Of a stretch of 64,000 bases of DNA, positions 35,643 to 48,512 are shown piece after piece; position 1 is the stretch's first letter, and each line of letters opens with the position of its first letter. The stretch covers positions 12,089,132 to 12,153,131 of the forward strand of contig ML677366.1 in assembly GCA_007922305.1 (NCBI GenBank), read 5' to 3'. Position numbers and translations under genes: made by a program. A model generated the notes under the pieces. That model did not search any database. It was not told the DNA's origin and worked only from the letters and a program-made list of their open reading frames with translations. Source of the stretch: Dermatemys mawii (taxonomy: Eukaryota > Chordata > Testudines > Dermatemydidae).

Positions 35643-37985
35643 ATTAGCAATGAGCTAACTAACATTATAATATTGATTTCACATAATGGCGGATGAAAAA
35701 CCCCATTCCCAGCCTAGAGCAAAACTTGGTTCTTCTGCTTTCTTTATGCAGTGTCTCTGCCTCCGTTGCAGAGGAAGAGAATGGGCAAATGATGCACTTC
35801 ATTGTTTCATTTTATTTTGTAGGCTACCACTCAGCAAATTTCAGTTAATGCTGCCTTGTCAGAGCTATAATTTACTTACAGGGGTAGTGTACTGTGTCTT
35901 CTCATATGTCAGCCAGTGGCTAATTCTGCTATAAATCACATCACAGCCCTGCATACATCTCATTGGGAAGAACGGACATTCCTTTTTTACTCCAGTATTA
36001 AGCTGGTTAACTGACCAGCAAAAATACAGCAACAGAATCAAACCATCACATGCCTATTTCTGCCTTGAGAAGGTAGAAGGCATCTGATTTGACTTATGGG
36101 CATTGATATAAAAAGATGAATTTGTGTGCCTAGCCAGAATTGCAAGGGGATAACAACATTATCTATCTATCTGTCTGTCCAAAAATTAAATATTACAACC
36201 TCCCTCCCAAAACTGGGTATGACTTGGCAGAGCAGAGCTGTGCAGCTTCAAAACAGGGATGGGGCAGCTAAAAGTGTCCTAGCTGATGTAATTCTGGAAT
36301 GCCACCATCTTGATTATTGTAGAGGTATGACTGGAAGAGACTCATCCTCATTGCTCCTTTTTACTGAGGAAGAGCACCAATGAGATGGAAAAGGGGAAAG
36401 AGTTCTACAAGTGCCGAATTCTCTAGTGGTGGACGCAATCTAGGAATGTGCTAGGCAACAACAGCCCAAAACCACACCTCACAACAAAGACCTGACTTTT
36501 TCAGCCTCAAGGCTTATTCCTTGGCTACACTACACCTCTGCCTAGCCAACTACGAGGCATTACTGGTGAAATATGACTATATTAACTACACAAAAATGTC
36601 TGATTTGTTGAATTATTTCTGAGGACAAGAGAGAACAATTCACAGCCCTGGTATCAGAGGGACAGGTTCTGACTGATGTTGACCCAGAGATAAGGAAAGA
36701 ATCTCCTTCCTTAGAAGTTTTTAAGGTCAGGCTTGACAAAGCCCTGGGTGGGTTGATTTAGTTGGCTTGCAGGTGTTTGATTTGCAGTTAAAGGTAAGAA
36801 ATTTCTGCAGAAAGCAGACACTTTTGTGAAAAAAACACATTTTTTCACAAATCTAGTTTTCTGTCAAAAAGCAGTTTTTATCAAATATTTTGTTGTAAGT
36901 CTTTTTTCAGTCATGGTACAATGAGCATTTGTGACCCTGAGAGGAGAGGCAATAGAGAAATGCAATGTCCGATTGTTTTTCTGGGTAGCAGTTCAGCTGC
37001 ATGGGAAGTACAAGAGATGTATGTATGGAGCTTGTTTCACCTTTACCCTATGCCTTGTATTCCCCATCTAAAGTGAGTGCTCAATGGATGTAATACCTTA
37101 CCACTTGGATTTGGTAATGATTTGCAAATTCTTTGCCCATGGTGCTGAGCTCAATGAATGAATCAGCCTCACGGTGTTTAATGCTCAGTCCATCATTCAC
37201 CGAAATAAATGTGAGTTTGATGGACAAATCTTGTGATAACATTTGCGTGGGACTATGATGTAACAGTACCAGTCTGTATTAATACTGTCAGCTCACCTTT
37301 TTAGCCAATCATCTGTACTGTTGCCACATTTGATTATGACCTTGCTAGCTGGGGGTGAAGCAGATCTCATTCTATGTCCCTAACTGGTTTGTAACAAAAT
37401 CTGACTTAATGAAATGTGTCCATCAAGTTCAAAGGAGGGTTCATAATAGGGGGAACTGAACAAGGATAGTGACATCGTTACATGCACCAAGCTGAAGGAG
37501 TACAGATTCTGTATCATTTATCTTAAGAAGAAAGGATTGTCCATTGTGACAAAATCAGTCAGATGTAGAAGATGAAACACTGAAGGCTCATTAAGCTAAT
37601 TAGTGGCAGTGCTCAGCTGTAAGGAGGCAAGTGGAAGCTGGCAGAGTGATGCTTTAGAAAAGCATTTGCCCAAGAGGAAGCATTATGCATTGTGAATTCA
37701 TTAGTGTGTGCCGAAAGGGTAAAATCGTTCTGCCGCTGTCACCCTGACTGGAAAAGGAGACCTTCAATGGCATCATTAAATAGTTGGCAGCCAGATGGCA
37801 CAATTGCCATCCAGGAAGATAAGTACAGATTTGTTCACGTGTCATGTAATATCGATGAGAAGGGAGCACAGAAAATCTTCATTCTAAAGGCCTAGCAGTA
37901 AACCAGCATGGCAACAGGAGCTCAGTCTCATAACCAGCCAAGAAGCAATGGCCACAATGCACTCTTAGCTGTCCATTGTAACTAA
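35643..37985. other. Non-coding, with one CR1 piece
   Basis: A short ATCT/GTCT run is at 36162-36181 and a CR1 fragment at 36690-36775. The rest is unremarkable. Confidence 0.45.
36690..36775 (+). repeat. CR1 LINE 3'-end fragment
   Basis: ATCTCCTTCCTTAGAAGTTT, TTAAGGTCAGGCTTGACAAA and GCCCTGGGTGGGTTGATTTA correspond to the CR1 3' region in sense. Confidence 0.75.
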
Positions 37986-38209
37986 GGGCTGGGCTCCACT
38001 TGGGCGGGTTTGGGGGGGTCGACCTAAGATATGCAACTTCAGCTGCTCCCTCATCAACTCCACTTCCTCCTCTTGCTGAGATGGAGTTCCAGAGTTGACA
38101 AGGGAGCGTGTTCAGAGATCAATTTATCATGTCTAGATGAGATGCGATAAATCGATCCCTGATACATGGAGCGCTACCCGCCGATCTGGTGGGTAGTATA
38201 GACATACCC
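37986..38209. mobile_element. MITE with GGGTAGT/TATAGACATACCC end
   Basis: The right end reads GGTGGGTAGTATAGACATAC and the left begins GGGCTGGGCTCCACTTGG, a decayed inverse. Internal GTCGACCTAAGATATGCAAC and GATAAATCGATCCCTGATAC match a turtle family I know. The element is flanked by TAA on both sides, which could be a 3-bp duplication or chance. Confidence 0.65.
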
Positions 38210-40137
38210 TAAGATAAACTGAGGTTTCCTCTTAGACTATTGATGGTTGCCAGCAGAGGAACTAGAGAATACTGATGACTATTGAGAAGTTGCATTCACT
38301 TTCCAGCCTTTGGTTTCATCACCTATTTCCTTAGTGTTAGTCCTAGTCCCTAAACAACTATGAAAGTCAGTATGATTGTTGATCATTATAAAAGCAGGCC
38401 TGACAGCAGGGTATGCTGCAAGTTGGTTTAAGGGACATTGCAGAGCTGTAGGTGGAGCTCCCAGGAGTGGAATAACAGGGTAACTGCGATACCCTGGATT
38501 GAGATAGATTAGTGCACATATAGGGAGAGCAGAAGTTTAGAATAACAGGGCGTTCTGCAGGTAAGGACTGATGGCATTGGTTAGAACTGTGAAGGATTCT
38601 AAGCAATAACCTAAGAAAGGGTAGTGACAATGAGGTTGGAGGTGTGTTTGTTTAGGTGTGTGGGGGAATCTGGTACAGTGGCTGCCTAAACTAGGAGTGC
38701 TTAAATCCATCACCTTTTTCAGCACTGGAATTCACTGATTTCCCCAAGAAAATGTAACACTGAAAACAGAGAGGAACAAGAAAATGCCCAACCTTCCTAA
38801 GGTTCCTGTTGTATCACATAAGTAAAGATTATCCAACTTTCTGACTCCTCTTCTCGGTTGGCACTAATTGGACATCACACTATGTGCCACCATGCCAGCC
38901 CTATTAAAGTCAATGCAAACTGAAGATGTGGAGGAAGGCATACTCTGAGCGTCCAGCCTGCCTTCAGAATAACCTGGGAACTTTCTCAAGCTAGGATAAC
39001 AATGAGAAGGGTTGTCAATCCTGGAGCTTCATGGTACAACTGAACACCAGACCAGGTCAGGAAAAGGTCCTCTTTCCATCTGCATAAGTCTATCAGGTGC
39101 ATTATAGAGTGTGAGGAAGAGGGGTTATGCCTTTCCCCGAAACATCTTTCATTGGCCACTGTAAGAAACAGAATTCTGGACTTCTTGTTGTCCACTGGTC
39201 TGTTGCAGTATGGTGACTCCCGTATTCCACTTCTCTTTATGTTCTTGAGTACAATGTCTGTTTTGGCATCTATGTTTCCAGGCAGTACTCTGAGCCCACA
39301 CTGTGCTGGGTGAGAAATGAGTCATCCTTACAGAATCATAGTTAGCTGTCTCTCTATCATCCGCTGTGACACCACACAACACACCTCCGTCTGTCTTTGC
39401 AGTGCATTTCCCTGCTGCTTTAGCAGTGCTGAAATGACTAGCCAACTGGCTTCATTTTGCCATGATTATGTGTGGACATTTTACTATTCACATTCCTTTG
39501 AGATGGACAGAAAGTGAATGGTTATTGGTGAATTGCTAGCTGGAATGATGATGAACAGAAGGGATTCATTCAGCAGTGTCTCCATTCATGCCCTGAGGCT
39601 TTTCATCTGTTTCATTTCATACAATCTAATGCACTGATCTCTTGGCAAACTGAGAGCATCACCTTCTCTACCCTTTGGACTAGTTGGAGTGGGGTGACTC
39701 CAAGGCTTACTCCAGCGAACCCCCCTCACTAGCCCAGGTGCAGCACTGGGTTCCATAAGGAGCTATAATCAGCACACCTACTTGGGTGGAAGGATGGTTT
39801 CCCCCAGTAGTATCCAGTGATGGCCCAGAGCACAGCAGGAACACCCAGATCAAGCTGTCAACTCTTTGATCAGAAATTCATGGGACACAGGAATCTCAAA
39901 GCACATCCAATCAGTTGTCACCCTATTTTGGACCTACCAAAACACACCCAAATACCTAGTAACCACATACTGTGCTGTGCGTCTGTTACTATCATTCTGC
40001 ACTAAATTATTCCAATATAAACATTTTTTTCCTCACTATTCTGAGCATTAAAGGCACAAATATCACGGTGAATTGTGTAATAAATCACCTCCCCTGCTCT
40101 ATGGGAGTGCTCAGATGCACATACAACAGCTCTCTGA
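38210..40137. other. Non-coding, nothing recognised with confidence
   Basis: 38395-38560 resembles the repeat-like block at 9425-9610 (GTGGAATAACAGGGTAACTG). Nothing else was recognised. Confidence 0.4.
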
Positions 40138-40432
40138 GGGTATGTTTACACTGCAATTAGACACCCATGGATGGGCCAAACCAGCTGACCCAGACTCAGG
40201 GGGCTTGGGCTGTGGGGCTGTTTAATTGCAGTGTAGACATTCCAGCTCAGGCTGCAGCCCAAGCTCTGGGACCCTTCCACTTTGCAGGGTCCTTGAGCCC
40301 AGGCTGCAGCCTGAGTCAGGATGTTTACAGTTAAACTACCCCACAGCTTGACACCCCCACCCCACCCCATAAGCCGGAGTCAGCTGGTGTGGGCCAGACA
40401 CTGCTTTTTTAACTCTGGTGTAGACATAGTCC
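40138..40432. mobile_element. MITE with GGGTATGTTTACAC / GTGTAGACATAGTCC ends
   Basis: The ends are inverted repeats: GGGTATGTTTACACTGCAAT at the left and GGTGTAGACATAGTCC at the right. The interior has inverted GGCTTGGGCTGTGGGGCTGT and CAGGCTGCAGCCCAAGCTC. It is related in its ends to the outer MITE at 14386-16090. Confidence 0.75.
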
Positions 40433-41583
40433 TAGAGACTGGAAGGGTGTGCCATTCCCACCCTGCTTCTGACTCCGCATAAACACATGGGATCTGGTCC
40501 AAACTCAGCTCCTGGCTGTTATTTGTCTTTATTGTTAACTTAACAGCAAACATGGTAATCTTCTTCCTCAGCATAGGCGTTCCTAGAGATTTTCCTCCAT
40601 CCCCAGCTCCTTCTGCTTCAGAGAAACCCTTTTGTACTCTTCGTTTGGAGTTAATAGGATCCACCCACTTGGGCTGCCTGGGTGTCAACAGAATACCTCT
40701 GCATCTCTGTGCAGAGTCTTAGCACCTGACCACCAGTCATAGTCAAGTCAAATCATGCAGGCGAACCTTTGGGTGCCAGCCATCCTGAAGTGTGAGGATT
40801 TGTTCTGGTTCCCTCTGCCAGTCTTGCAAGATAATGAAAGAGCCCTGACATTACTTGGGAATGTTGCACTGGTGATGATGTTCCGGTGATAAGTAATGAC
40901 ATCTCATTGCACCAGCATGATACAGTATCATTGCAATGACAGCATCTCGATGCGGAGGCACAAATGTTGAAGACAGTTGGGCTGTTCCTAGTGTGGAGAG
41001 TTAAAGGGAGGACTGGGAATTAGAACAAGAGAAAATCCATGTCCTTGTAACATATTCCTCAAGATCATGAACAATAGTCTTAGTGTAAATGTCTCCTTCG
41101 ATTTCTTGAGATCTATCTCACTGAAAACACAGCACGGAAATCTATCAGGCAAAATGATGGGTTCCTGTTTTCTCTGTTCTGAGCATTCAGAGCAACACCA
41201 AACCACCATATTCTCAACAATTCTCTTTTTGTTCTTCCTCCTTGGCAGTAGTTATTTATAAAGCCCAAGATGCTGTGCCTGGTTGAGGCTGTGCCACGAT
41301 GCTCAGAAGCATCCCGCTTTTTATGTGCATCTACTTCCCTTTATAGATATTCTTACCCTATATCAGCACTGCCTTCTGTCATTAGGATGTGCAGTGAATG
41401 GCAATGCTGCTTTTCTAATATCAAACACAATGCGTCCTTTTAGATTTTATAACTCACTGTGCCCCAGGTGTTGTTATTATCAGTGCTGACTTCATTCACT
41501 CGATATACTGGGCCCTGTCTTTCCAGTTATCTGTAATGGACAGGAGATTTTGAGTCATTTGATCTTGAAATCGCAGCAACATT
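40433..41583. other. Non-coding, nothing recognised
   Basis: No repeat family or exon was seen in this stretch. Confidence 0.45.
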
Positions 41584-41785
41584 TTCTCTTTAAAAAGTGA
41601 CTTGTTTCTCTCTCCCTCTCCATTTCTTCCTCTCTCACCCATTTAATCTCTTTCACTTTTTGTTTATCCCCATGTGTCTCTTTCCTTCCTGTCTCTATTT
41701 ATATCTCTCTGTATTTTTTCTTTTCCTCTCTTCCTTTCTCCTTACCTCTCTCCTCCCTTTCTTTCTCTGTCCCTCCCTTTCTAAC
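41584..41785. repeat. Pyrimidine-rich (CT) tract
   Basis: About 200 bp are almost entirely C and T with few purines. This explains the Phe/Leu/Pro/Ser-rich open frame at 41597-41875. Confidence 0.8.
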
Positions 41786-41869
41786 AACATGCCTGATCCA
41801 AAGGCCCATTGGAGTCAGTGGAAAGACTTCAGTGCGTTTTGGAGTGGAATCTGTGTATTTCTGTGTCTG

Positions 41870-42020
41870 TCATAAGAACGGCCATACTGGTTCAGACCAA
41901 AGGTCCATCTAGCCCAGTATCCAGTCTTCAGACAGTGGTCAAGGCCAGGTGTCCCAGAAGGAATGAACAGAACAGTAGTTATCAAGTGAATCTCCCCATC
42001 AGTCCTCTCCATACAGCCAG
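41870..42020 (-). repeat. CR1 LINE 3' end
   Basis: CATAAGAACGGCCATACTGG, TTCAGACCAAAGGTCCATCT and AGCCCAGTATCC are the reverse complement of the CR1 terminus (GGCCGTTCTTATG). Confidence 0.9.
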
Positions 42021-44269
42021 AATGCAGTGCAGTTAGAAGCCAAGATACTTGAAGACTTTCTTAAAGAGAAAGATGGTTTGAACCAGTACAGCAGACATTA
42101 AGTACCTCTGCAAATGGGGGGTGTAGAAGAAAGCTTGACGATACTTTGGTTTCTGTGATTGCCCATCTGCATACTGTGTCCAGCCATGGTACGGCCATGT
42201 TGATTTTTAAATGTATTACCAAGAAGGCAGGGTCTTTATGGCCCTCAGGTAGGACCTCATTCCTCAGAACTTGCTGCTTTTGAGTTCAGAATGAGTAGGT
42301 TTTGCACTTGTGGCCATGTTACTTCCTATTCCCTGGTTTCATTTTTCTGGCTGCTCATCTGCTTGAACATTTCTGGGGTGCCTAAGGGACAAAATCTGGA
42401 ACCGCTGCCCAACAGCAGACCCTGTGATTGGTGTGTTGTGAGGCTGGAGAATTAACTTGTTCAGATCCACCTTTTCCCATAGCACTTGCCCTTTTCTTAT
42501 TTATCAAGGAGAGAAGAACTAACTCAGCACTACGTCGGGGCAAAGCAAATCTGAGAGCGCAGAAGTCATTGTCTTCTTAGGAAGTTGTGGCTACTGGAAA
42601 CTTTCTCATGTCATGTGTCATTGCGCAAACACTTTTGCGTTATGCCTTATATCCATTCACAGACATCTACATAGTAGGGACAGAGGATCTCGTCTTCAAA
42701 TGCCTCCATAGCCTCTTTTGTATATATTTTCACCTGTGCTTTGTCATGAGTCACATAAAGACCCTTTCTCCTCTTACAGCCTCATAGTACATTGGGGAGG
42801 GGAAGGAGTGTTTTTTTTCCCCTTCACCAGTGGCATGAGAGCACAATTATCACAAGGGGGAGCAAAGGAGAAATGGCGCCTCTGAGATTGTCTGTCTTCT
42901 TTCCCACAGCATCTTCTGGTAGCTACGCACTGCCCCTTATCCAATGGCTCTCTCTAGACCATAGAGATTCCCCAGTGTTAAAACACAGAAGAGCTAAAAA
43001 AACATGGATCTAAAGCCAATGCACAGGTTTGTGAACAACAAAAGTGAGTTTACCCAGGATTTAATGTACGGATAACACATCTGATTGAAACTCTAACAAA
43101 TAGCTGAATTACAGCTAACCCGAACAAAGACATATAGAGTAGATTTTTTTTTCTTGTTGGAAATGTTTCACAGGAAATGCTTTCATTGTTTCCGTTGAGT
43201 TCCAGCTAGTCCTAGCCATGGTGGCAAGGACTCTTGCTAAAGAAAGAAGACACAAAGCATTTACAGCAAATCTAGTAGCGTGGAGATGTTAGGTAATGAA
43301 CATCTTTGCCAGGATTCAATGAAATTCACTTCTCAGATCAAACACACAAAAGCCAGTCTTGGCTTTCCATTCCTTTTATTTGTTATCAGTACTTGAGATC
43401 AGCTTAATATTTTACCTTCACCCTTGGCTGCCTAGCATAAGGGACAAAGCCCTTATCTGGAAATGTCATCGGTAGTAAGAGAGGGAAAGAAGAAAGGAAG
43501 AAAATAGGGAAGAGGGAAGGAATGAAGCAGCCACTGAAGTAAATGGACTTTAATGGAAAAAAAGAATCAATGTATCATAATTTAATTAAAGCTTTGCAGC
43601 AGCCCAAAGGCAGTGAATATGGACTAACAGAGAATAGTGCTAATATTTAAAGATGTATTTAAAAGAGCAAAGATGGCAATGATTGAAAAGAGAAGACTGA
43701 ATTTCACTGTCCCACTCCTGTCTCCATGCCCAGGCCCTTATTGGCTGGCCATGTGTTGTTTTACACACTCATGGCATAACCATCACTTTGTAACTAACTA
43801 CCATGGAGATGCATGCTATCCATTGAAAAGAATTGTATTGAACAAGGGCTTCTGGATTTTTTTTAAAGCAGTTGTACCAAATTTAATGAGCTAATAATAA
43901 ACATTCACCAGGAGGGATGTAAATATGGTGAGCTCAGATAATCCGGAACAAGGATCTAAGAAAAGCCCTGACTTGTATCAGTGCAACACAATTTGTGAGT
44001 TGCAATCTTGGTGAGAGTGAAACCTTTGCAAGGATGTAAGAATGTTCTGAATTAAAATGAATTCACTGCAGGAGGGTTAGCTCAGAGCTGATTATTTGCA
44101 CTGAAATATACAAAGTCTGCTCCACTCAATCAAACAGCTTAAGAGATATGTTACAAGCAAGGCCCTGTGTACTTTGAGGCTGAAGGGACCAGACTCCATG
44201 GCAAGAGCTCCTAAATTCTGTGGTTTTGTGTTATATTCTCTCCTTGGACTTGGCGAGCTGCTTCCATTG
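42021..44269. other. Non-coding, nothing recognised
   Basis: A purine-rich stretch is at 43472-43527. No exon or clear repeat was recognised. Confidence 0.45.
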
Positions 44270-44760
44270 ATGGAAGTGGTTGGGAGTTTTTCACAGAAAT
44301 TGGTGGTGGGGTGGGTTTCAATAGAAAATGTGATTTCCATTCAATTGAAATATTCTGTAAGAAAAATGTCAATTTTGCAGAATGTTTTCTGACAGAAAAA
44401 TTAAAACAAAATGTTAGTGTAGAGGTGGTTTGACATTAATTTCTGCATCTGCTTGAGCAGCTTCTGTGCCTCCTGGGCATAGTAGTTCAATTGTACCATG
44501 CTCCCCTTGTTCTTTATCAGTTGGGCTGCCCTCGTTGGACTTCATCTCTCATGATGCACTGTGGTCATAGGACTCCCTTCATGCACCCTGGAGGCTCGGC
44601 TAGAGGAAGAGACCATGACAACTCAGGCAAACACAGATTATTGTTCCCACAACCTGAAATTAAAGGTTTTTCTTTGGGAATATTGAAACATTTTGCTTAG
44701 ACTGAAAATTTCAAAATGATATATTTCAATATTTCTAAATTCAATTTCTTTTGGAAATAT
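44270..44760. repeat. AT-rich dispersed repeat with a CATGATGCACTG core
   Basis: AT-rich flanks (for example TTCCATTCAATTGAAATATT; AAATTTCAAAATGATATATT) surround a core with CTCTCATGATGCACTGTGGT. The copy at 57640-58080 has the same elements (GTGCATCATGGGAGATGTAG). Confidence 0.5.
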
Positions 44761-45984
44761 TTATTCTGTGAAAAGTATTGGTATTTTGATTTTCATGTTG
44801 GTTTGGAATAAAGATAAATGTCCAAAATATTGCTGTGTCCAATAGTTCTGAATATACTTTGGAGTCTCTTCTCTCCAAACATTTTCTATCAAGCACTGAT
44901 GGTGCTGAAGGTGTGTGCAACACAACCGAACTGGTGAAATTTAACAGTGCAAAGTCTTGCCTGTGAATTATGAAATCTTACTCATACACATGTGATCGTA
45001 GTGTGTTTCTACATACTGTGTTGTTAGAGGACTGGAACATTCAGTGTAGTGGGAGAAATGATGGTATCTCCTGTTAAAGTCAGATGGAGTTGTGTGGCTG
45101 CAATTCCATGTTATGTTTAGAATACGTACCTTCAAGCACACTCCAGCTCTAGTTTACTAAGCTACTGGTAAGTCTTCTACAGTAGATGTGGCTGATTTGA
45201 ATATGGTAGGTCTTATCATGAATGTAGATCTAATGGAGGGCCTAAACTTTATCAGTGCATCACAATTTGTGAATTGCAATCCCAGTTACAGTGAAGTCTT
45301 TGTGTAGAATGAGGATGCTTGGAACTAAAACAAAGTCAAGATAAAGGAGATCACTCAGATCTGCATTATTGCACTAAAATATGCAAATTCCCCTCCATGC
45401 AATTAAATATCTAGCACAGCGTATTAGACAATGAAACAGAACCAGAGAGGAAAGTTCCACTGAGCTAAGGTAAAAGTCTCTTTGGTCCAAACCCCAAAGT
45501 CCTTACTTAGAGTTTACTCAGCCCTTACAATGAAGTCAAATTCCCACTAAAGCCAACTGTTTTCTATAACAGTGATGTATAGTATAAAGATCTTTATTGA
45601 TTCTTGACATGTGTTTGAGATGGTTGCATTTCTCATGAGTGGAGAAACAATGCATGAGATATTCTGATCATCCCATGCAGGTGCCTATAGATTTTCAATG
45701 GGGCATGACTGATTTTCCAGTTCCAGTAATGATTGATGATTGGGCATTCCTGTGTCCCATGTTGGCTTTGGAAAACCCACGTTTATACCGCCACAGACCG
45801 TGATGGATTCTGTATTTGACATCAGACTTTAGCAATGTTTTAGAGAGTTTAAAGAAGAGTATTCGTCCTGTTTACTTATGAGTACATGTGTAAATCAGAA
45901 CTACATTAGTTACCTAGAATCTAACTGAGCAGCCCCTGCAGGGAAAGGACATTCATAATTATTACTTTGCAGAATCCTCTAAAA
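44761..45984. other. Non-coding, nothing recognised
   Basis: Plain sequence with no exon or repeat family recognised. Confidence 0.45.
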
Positions 45985-46627
45985 CAGGGATGGGCAAACT
46001 TTTTGGCCACATTGGGGTTCAAAATTGTGTGGAGGGCGAGGTAGGGAAGGCTGTGCCTACCAAAATGGCCCTGCCTCTTATCTGACCCCCATCCACTTCC
46101 CAAACCCCTGACCTTCCATACTCCTTGTCCCCTGATTGCCCCCTCCAGAGACCCCCCGCCCCTACCAACCCCCACAAGACCACACTCCCTATCTAACCCC
46201 CTGCTCCTTGTCCCCGACTACCCCTTCCAGAGACCCACCTGCCCCCTAATCACCCCCCAAGACCCCACCCCATCTGACCCCCCTGCTCCCTGACCCCTAG
46301 CCACCCCCCAACCCCCTCACAGGCCCGCTGGGACTCCCACACACCATCCAACCCCCCTATTTTCCATCTTCTGACCACCCCCTGAGACCCTCTGACCCTT
46401 ATCCAAGCCCCCCCTCACCCCTGGCCCTCTTACCACGCCGGCTCTCAGAACAGCGTGTCTGGCCCGGAGCCAGACACACTTGTGCTGATCCACCCCTCAG
46501 AGGGCTGCTGATCCCCTCCCACAACAGAGGAGGGGTCATAGCAGACTCACCAGCCAGAGCTTGGGGACCGGTTAGGAAGAGCTCGCAGGCTAGGTCCAGC
46601 CTGCGGGCCGTAATTTGCCCACTCCTG
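45985..46627. mobile_element. hAT-type element, same family as 20829-21695, copy 2
   Basis: It starts CAGGGATGGGCAAACTTTTT and ends GTAATTTGCCCACTCCTG, its inverse. The 8-bp duplication CTCTAAAA is perfect at 45977-45984 and 46628-46635. The C-rich interior has GACCCCCATCCACTTCCC as in the 20829 copy, and the last 70 bp keep GAGCTCGCAGGCTAGGTCC. It is shorter and lacks most of the CpG-rich block. Confidence 0.93.
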
Positions 46628-46816
46628 CTCTAAAATAAGCTTCCATGGAGTTTTAGTTCATTCAAGCCCATCTCTGAGATCTTGATATATATCTATGAAT
46701 TAGCCTCACAAGCCTGCCTGCCTTAGTACAGGGACTATCCAGAACCAGCAGACATTTTGAAACCACTGAGTTGTTTTGTTAGTTTAATTGGGATGTGTTT
46801 TGTTCTGCAATTCCAG

Positions 46817-46946
46817 CCACCGGTGCTCCTTGAGTGGGGACGACCTGAATAGACAGTGGCTGGCTCCCAGCTGCCAGCTCCATCCAACCATTTACCACGC
46901 CAAGGGCCTCCTCTACTATCTGTGCAGCATTGGCCGGGCTCCACTG
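46817..46946 (+). CDS. AGBL1: AGBL1-like cytosolic carboxypeptidase, catalytic-domain exon (first of three here)
   Basis: This 130-nt internal exon codes for about 43 residues of the M14 zinc carboxypeptidase domain of the cytosolic carboxypeptidases, which trim glutamates from tubulin tails. It reads [14 protein letters not shown], then [14 protein letters not shown] and SIGRAPL. By alignment with carboxypeptidase A, the Asn-Arg pair in DLNRQW should hold the C-terminal carboxylate of the substrate. The acceptor is TTCCAG ending at 46816. The first base (C) completes a split codon, which fits an Asn (AA|C) of the family's NGNH motif. The donor GTGAGT starts at 46947 after a whole codon (phase 0). 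The reading frame is open with no damage. The paralogue AGTPBP1 shares most of this exon, so the symbol depends mainly on the next two exons. A hAT-type element ends 189 bp upstream. Confidence 0.88.
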
Positions 46947-47399
46947 GTGAGTCATTTCCATCTCCCCTTGTATTAATACCCCTGCACTGCTCATTTGTTG
47001 CAGCCTTCCCCAAAGACTCCTGTGCTGTACAGTTCAGGTCTAAGAGAGAAGGGTCTGAGGAGATCTGGAAACAATCCAGTGCTACTTTATTCTGGAAGTG
47101 GGGAAGAGCTTGGAAACTTTCACTTCAGTGGGATATTTTACTGCCTATCGGCCCTTTTAACCAAGATCCCTATGTTCCAATACCCTTGCCCAGTCTGGAG
47201 AGCACACTGGCTAGGCCGGAAAGTTTAAGGTTAGGAGAGCTGAAGTTGAGATGTAGTTTCTGGAAGGTCTGCCCCTCAAATCCATGCTATCTGGGATAGC
47301 AGAGCACTGACGTAACAAATTGCCGGATGACGGGATGCCACTTTGTAACTACTTGGTATCCTCTAACTATTTTAGAAGCTTCCTGCAATGTTTGTTGTG

Positions 47400-47590
47400 C
47401 AGGCAGGCATCTTAGTGCAGTATTTAAAGCAGAGGACTGGGAATCAGAAGATCTTGATCTGGTTTCTGAGCATGTCACTGGCTCCCTGAGTGATGTTGGG
47501 CAAATAACTTAGCCTCTCTGGACAAAGTGTTCTCCTTTGTAAGATGGGGATTGCAATGCCCACCTTTCATAAATCTCTTTGAGTCTTCAG
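47400..47590 (+). repeat. MIR-like SINE
   Basis: AAAGCAGAGGACTGGGAATC, CTGGTTTCTGAGCATGTCAC, GTTGGGCAAATAACTTAGCC and TTTGTAAGATGGGGATTGCA follow the MIR order. It lies in the first intron. Confidence 0.75.
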
Positions 47591-48486
47591 ATGAAAAGTG
47601 CAAGATCGGTGCAAAGTATTATCCATCACTGGTGTTTTCTTCAGACCACTGCTGGTGGAGAGTTTGCAAAGAGCTCATTGCAATAGGGCTGAGCTTAGTC
47701 TGGTCCCTCCTTAGAGATCTCCAGTCCACATCAGAGCACCTTGAACATGGATGGCAGCACAGTAACCAGCTCCAAAAGGAAATGAACTTCTGTGCTTCTC
47801 TGTCATGGGAAGCGAGTCATTTTCTCCCCTTTGGCTGAAAGCCCTCGGCTTGAAACTCAGCAAAGGGTGGAGAAGAAACCTCCACCAGACCAGCACTCAG
47901 ACGAGGCCTGTGATGAGTAAACCAAGTATTTCAGCTCATGCTCCAACAGCCCCTGGTGGAAAAAGAAAAGATTTATGTCAACATGACAAGTGGAAGGCTT
48001 GTATAAAAATATAAATAAACATTAATTAGCCATGAGCATGGCAGCATGCTCCGGTTTCCAGCTGGGACCATCTGAAAGGCAGCTGAGGAACAGCTGAATA
48101 CTAAATGTTGCTTACAGAGTAACAAAGTCGTGGAATGGGCCATTACATCATCTTCCACCTGCCTAGTCTGATAGTGGATATTCAACCCAGTCAGTGTTCT
48201 TGCCACACTGTCATCTTTTACATACCTCATCTGATTTAGTCCCTCTTTCAACATGTCATTTTATCATGTGCATAATTTTATGCACAACCTTAAGTCCCAT
48301 TAATTTCAGTTCCTGGTAGAAATGCAGTCTCTGGTAGAAATGCACTTATGATTGATTTTTCAGTTCAGTGACTGAACCAAATTTTTTTTATCGTGCGCTG
48401 AACAAAATGTTTAACTTTTTTAACTTTTTTTTTTTTAAAAAAAGAAAACTGCAGTAAAATTTGAAACAAAAAGGTATGGGCTGTCT

Positions 48487-48512
48487 TAATCTAATCTAAT
48501 CTAATCTAATCT
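48487..48512. repeat. (TAATC)5 pentanucleotide microsatellite
   Basis: Five tandem TAATC units are directly visible. Confidence 0.95.

Noticed and set aside
41597..41875. 92-codon hydrophobic frame resembling membrane segments
   Set aside because: It is translated from a pyrimidine-rich tract; hydrophobicity follows from T and C content only.
44577..44600. HPGGS, resembling the HPGES zinc-binding motif of the same enzyme family
   Set aside because: The flanking residues do not match the family, the Glu ligand is absent (Gly instead), and the sequence is part of a dispersed repeat core.
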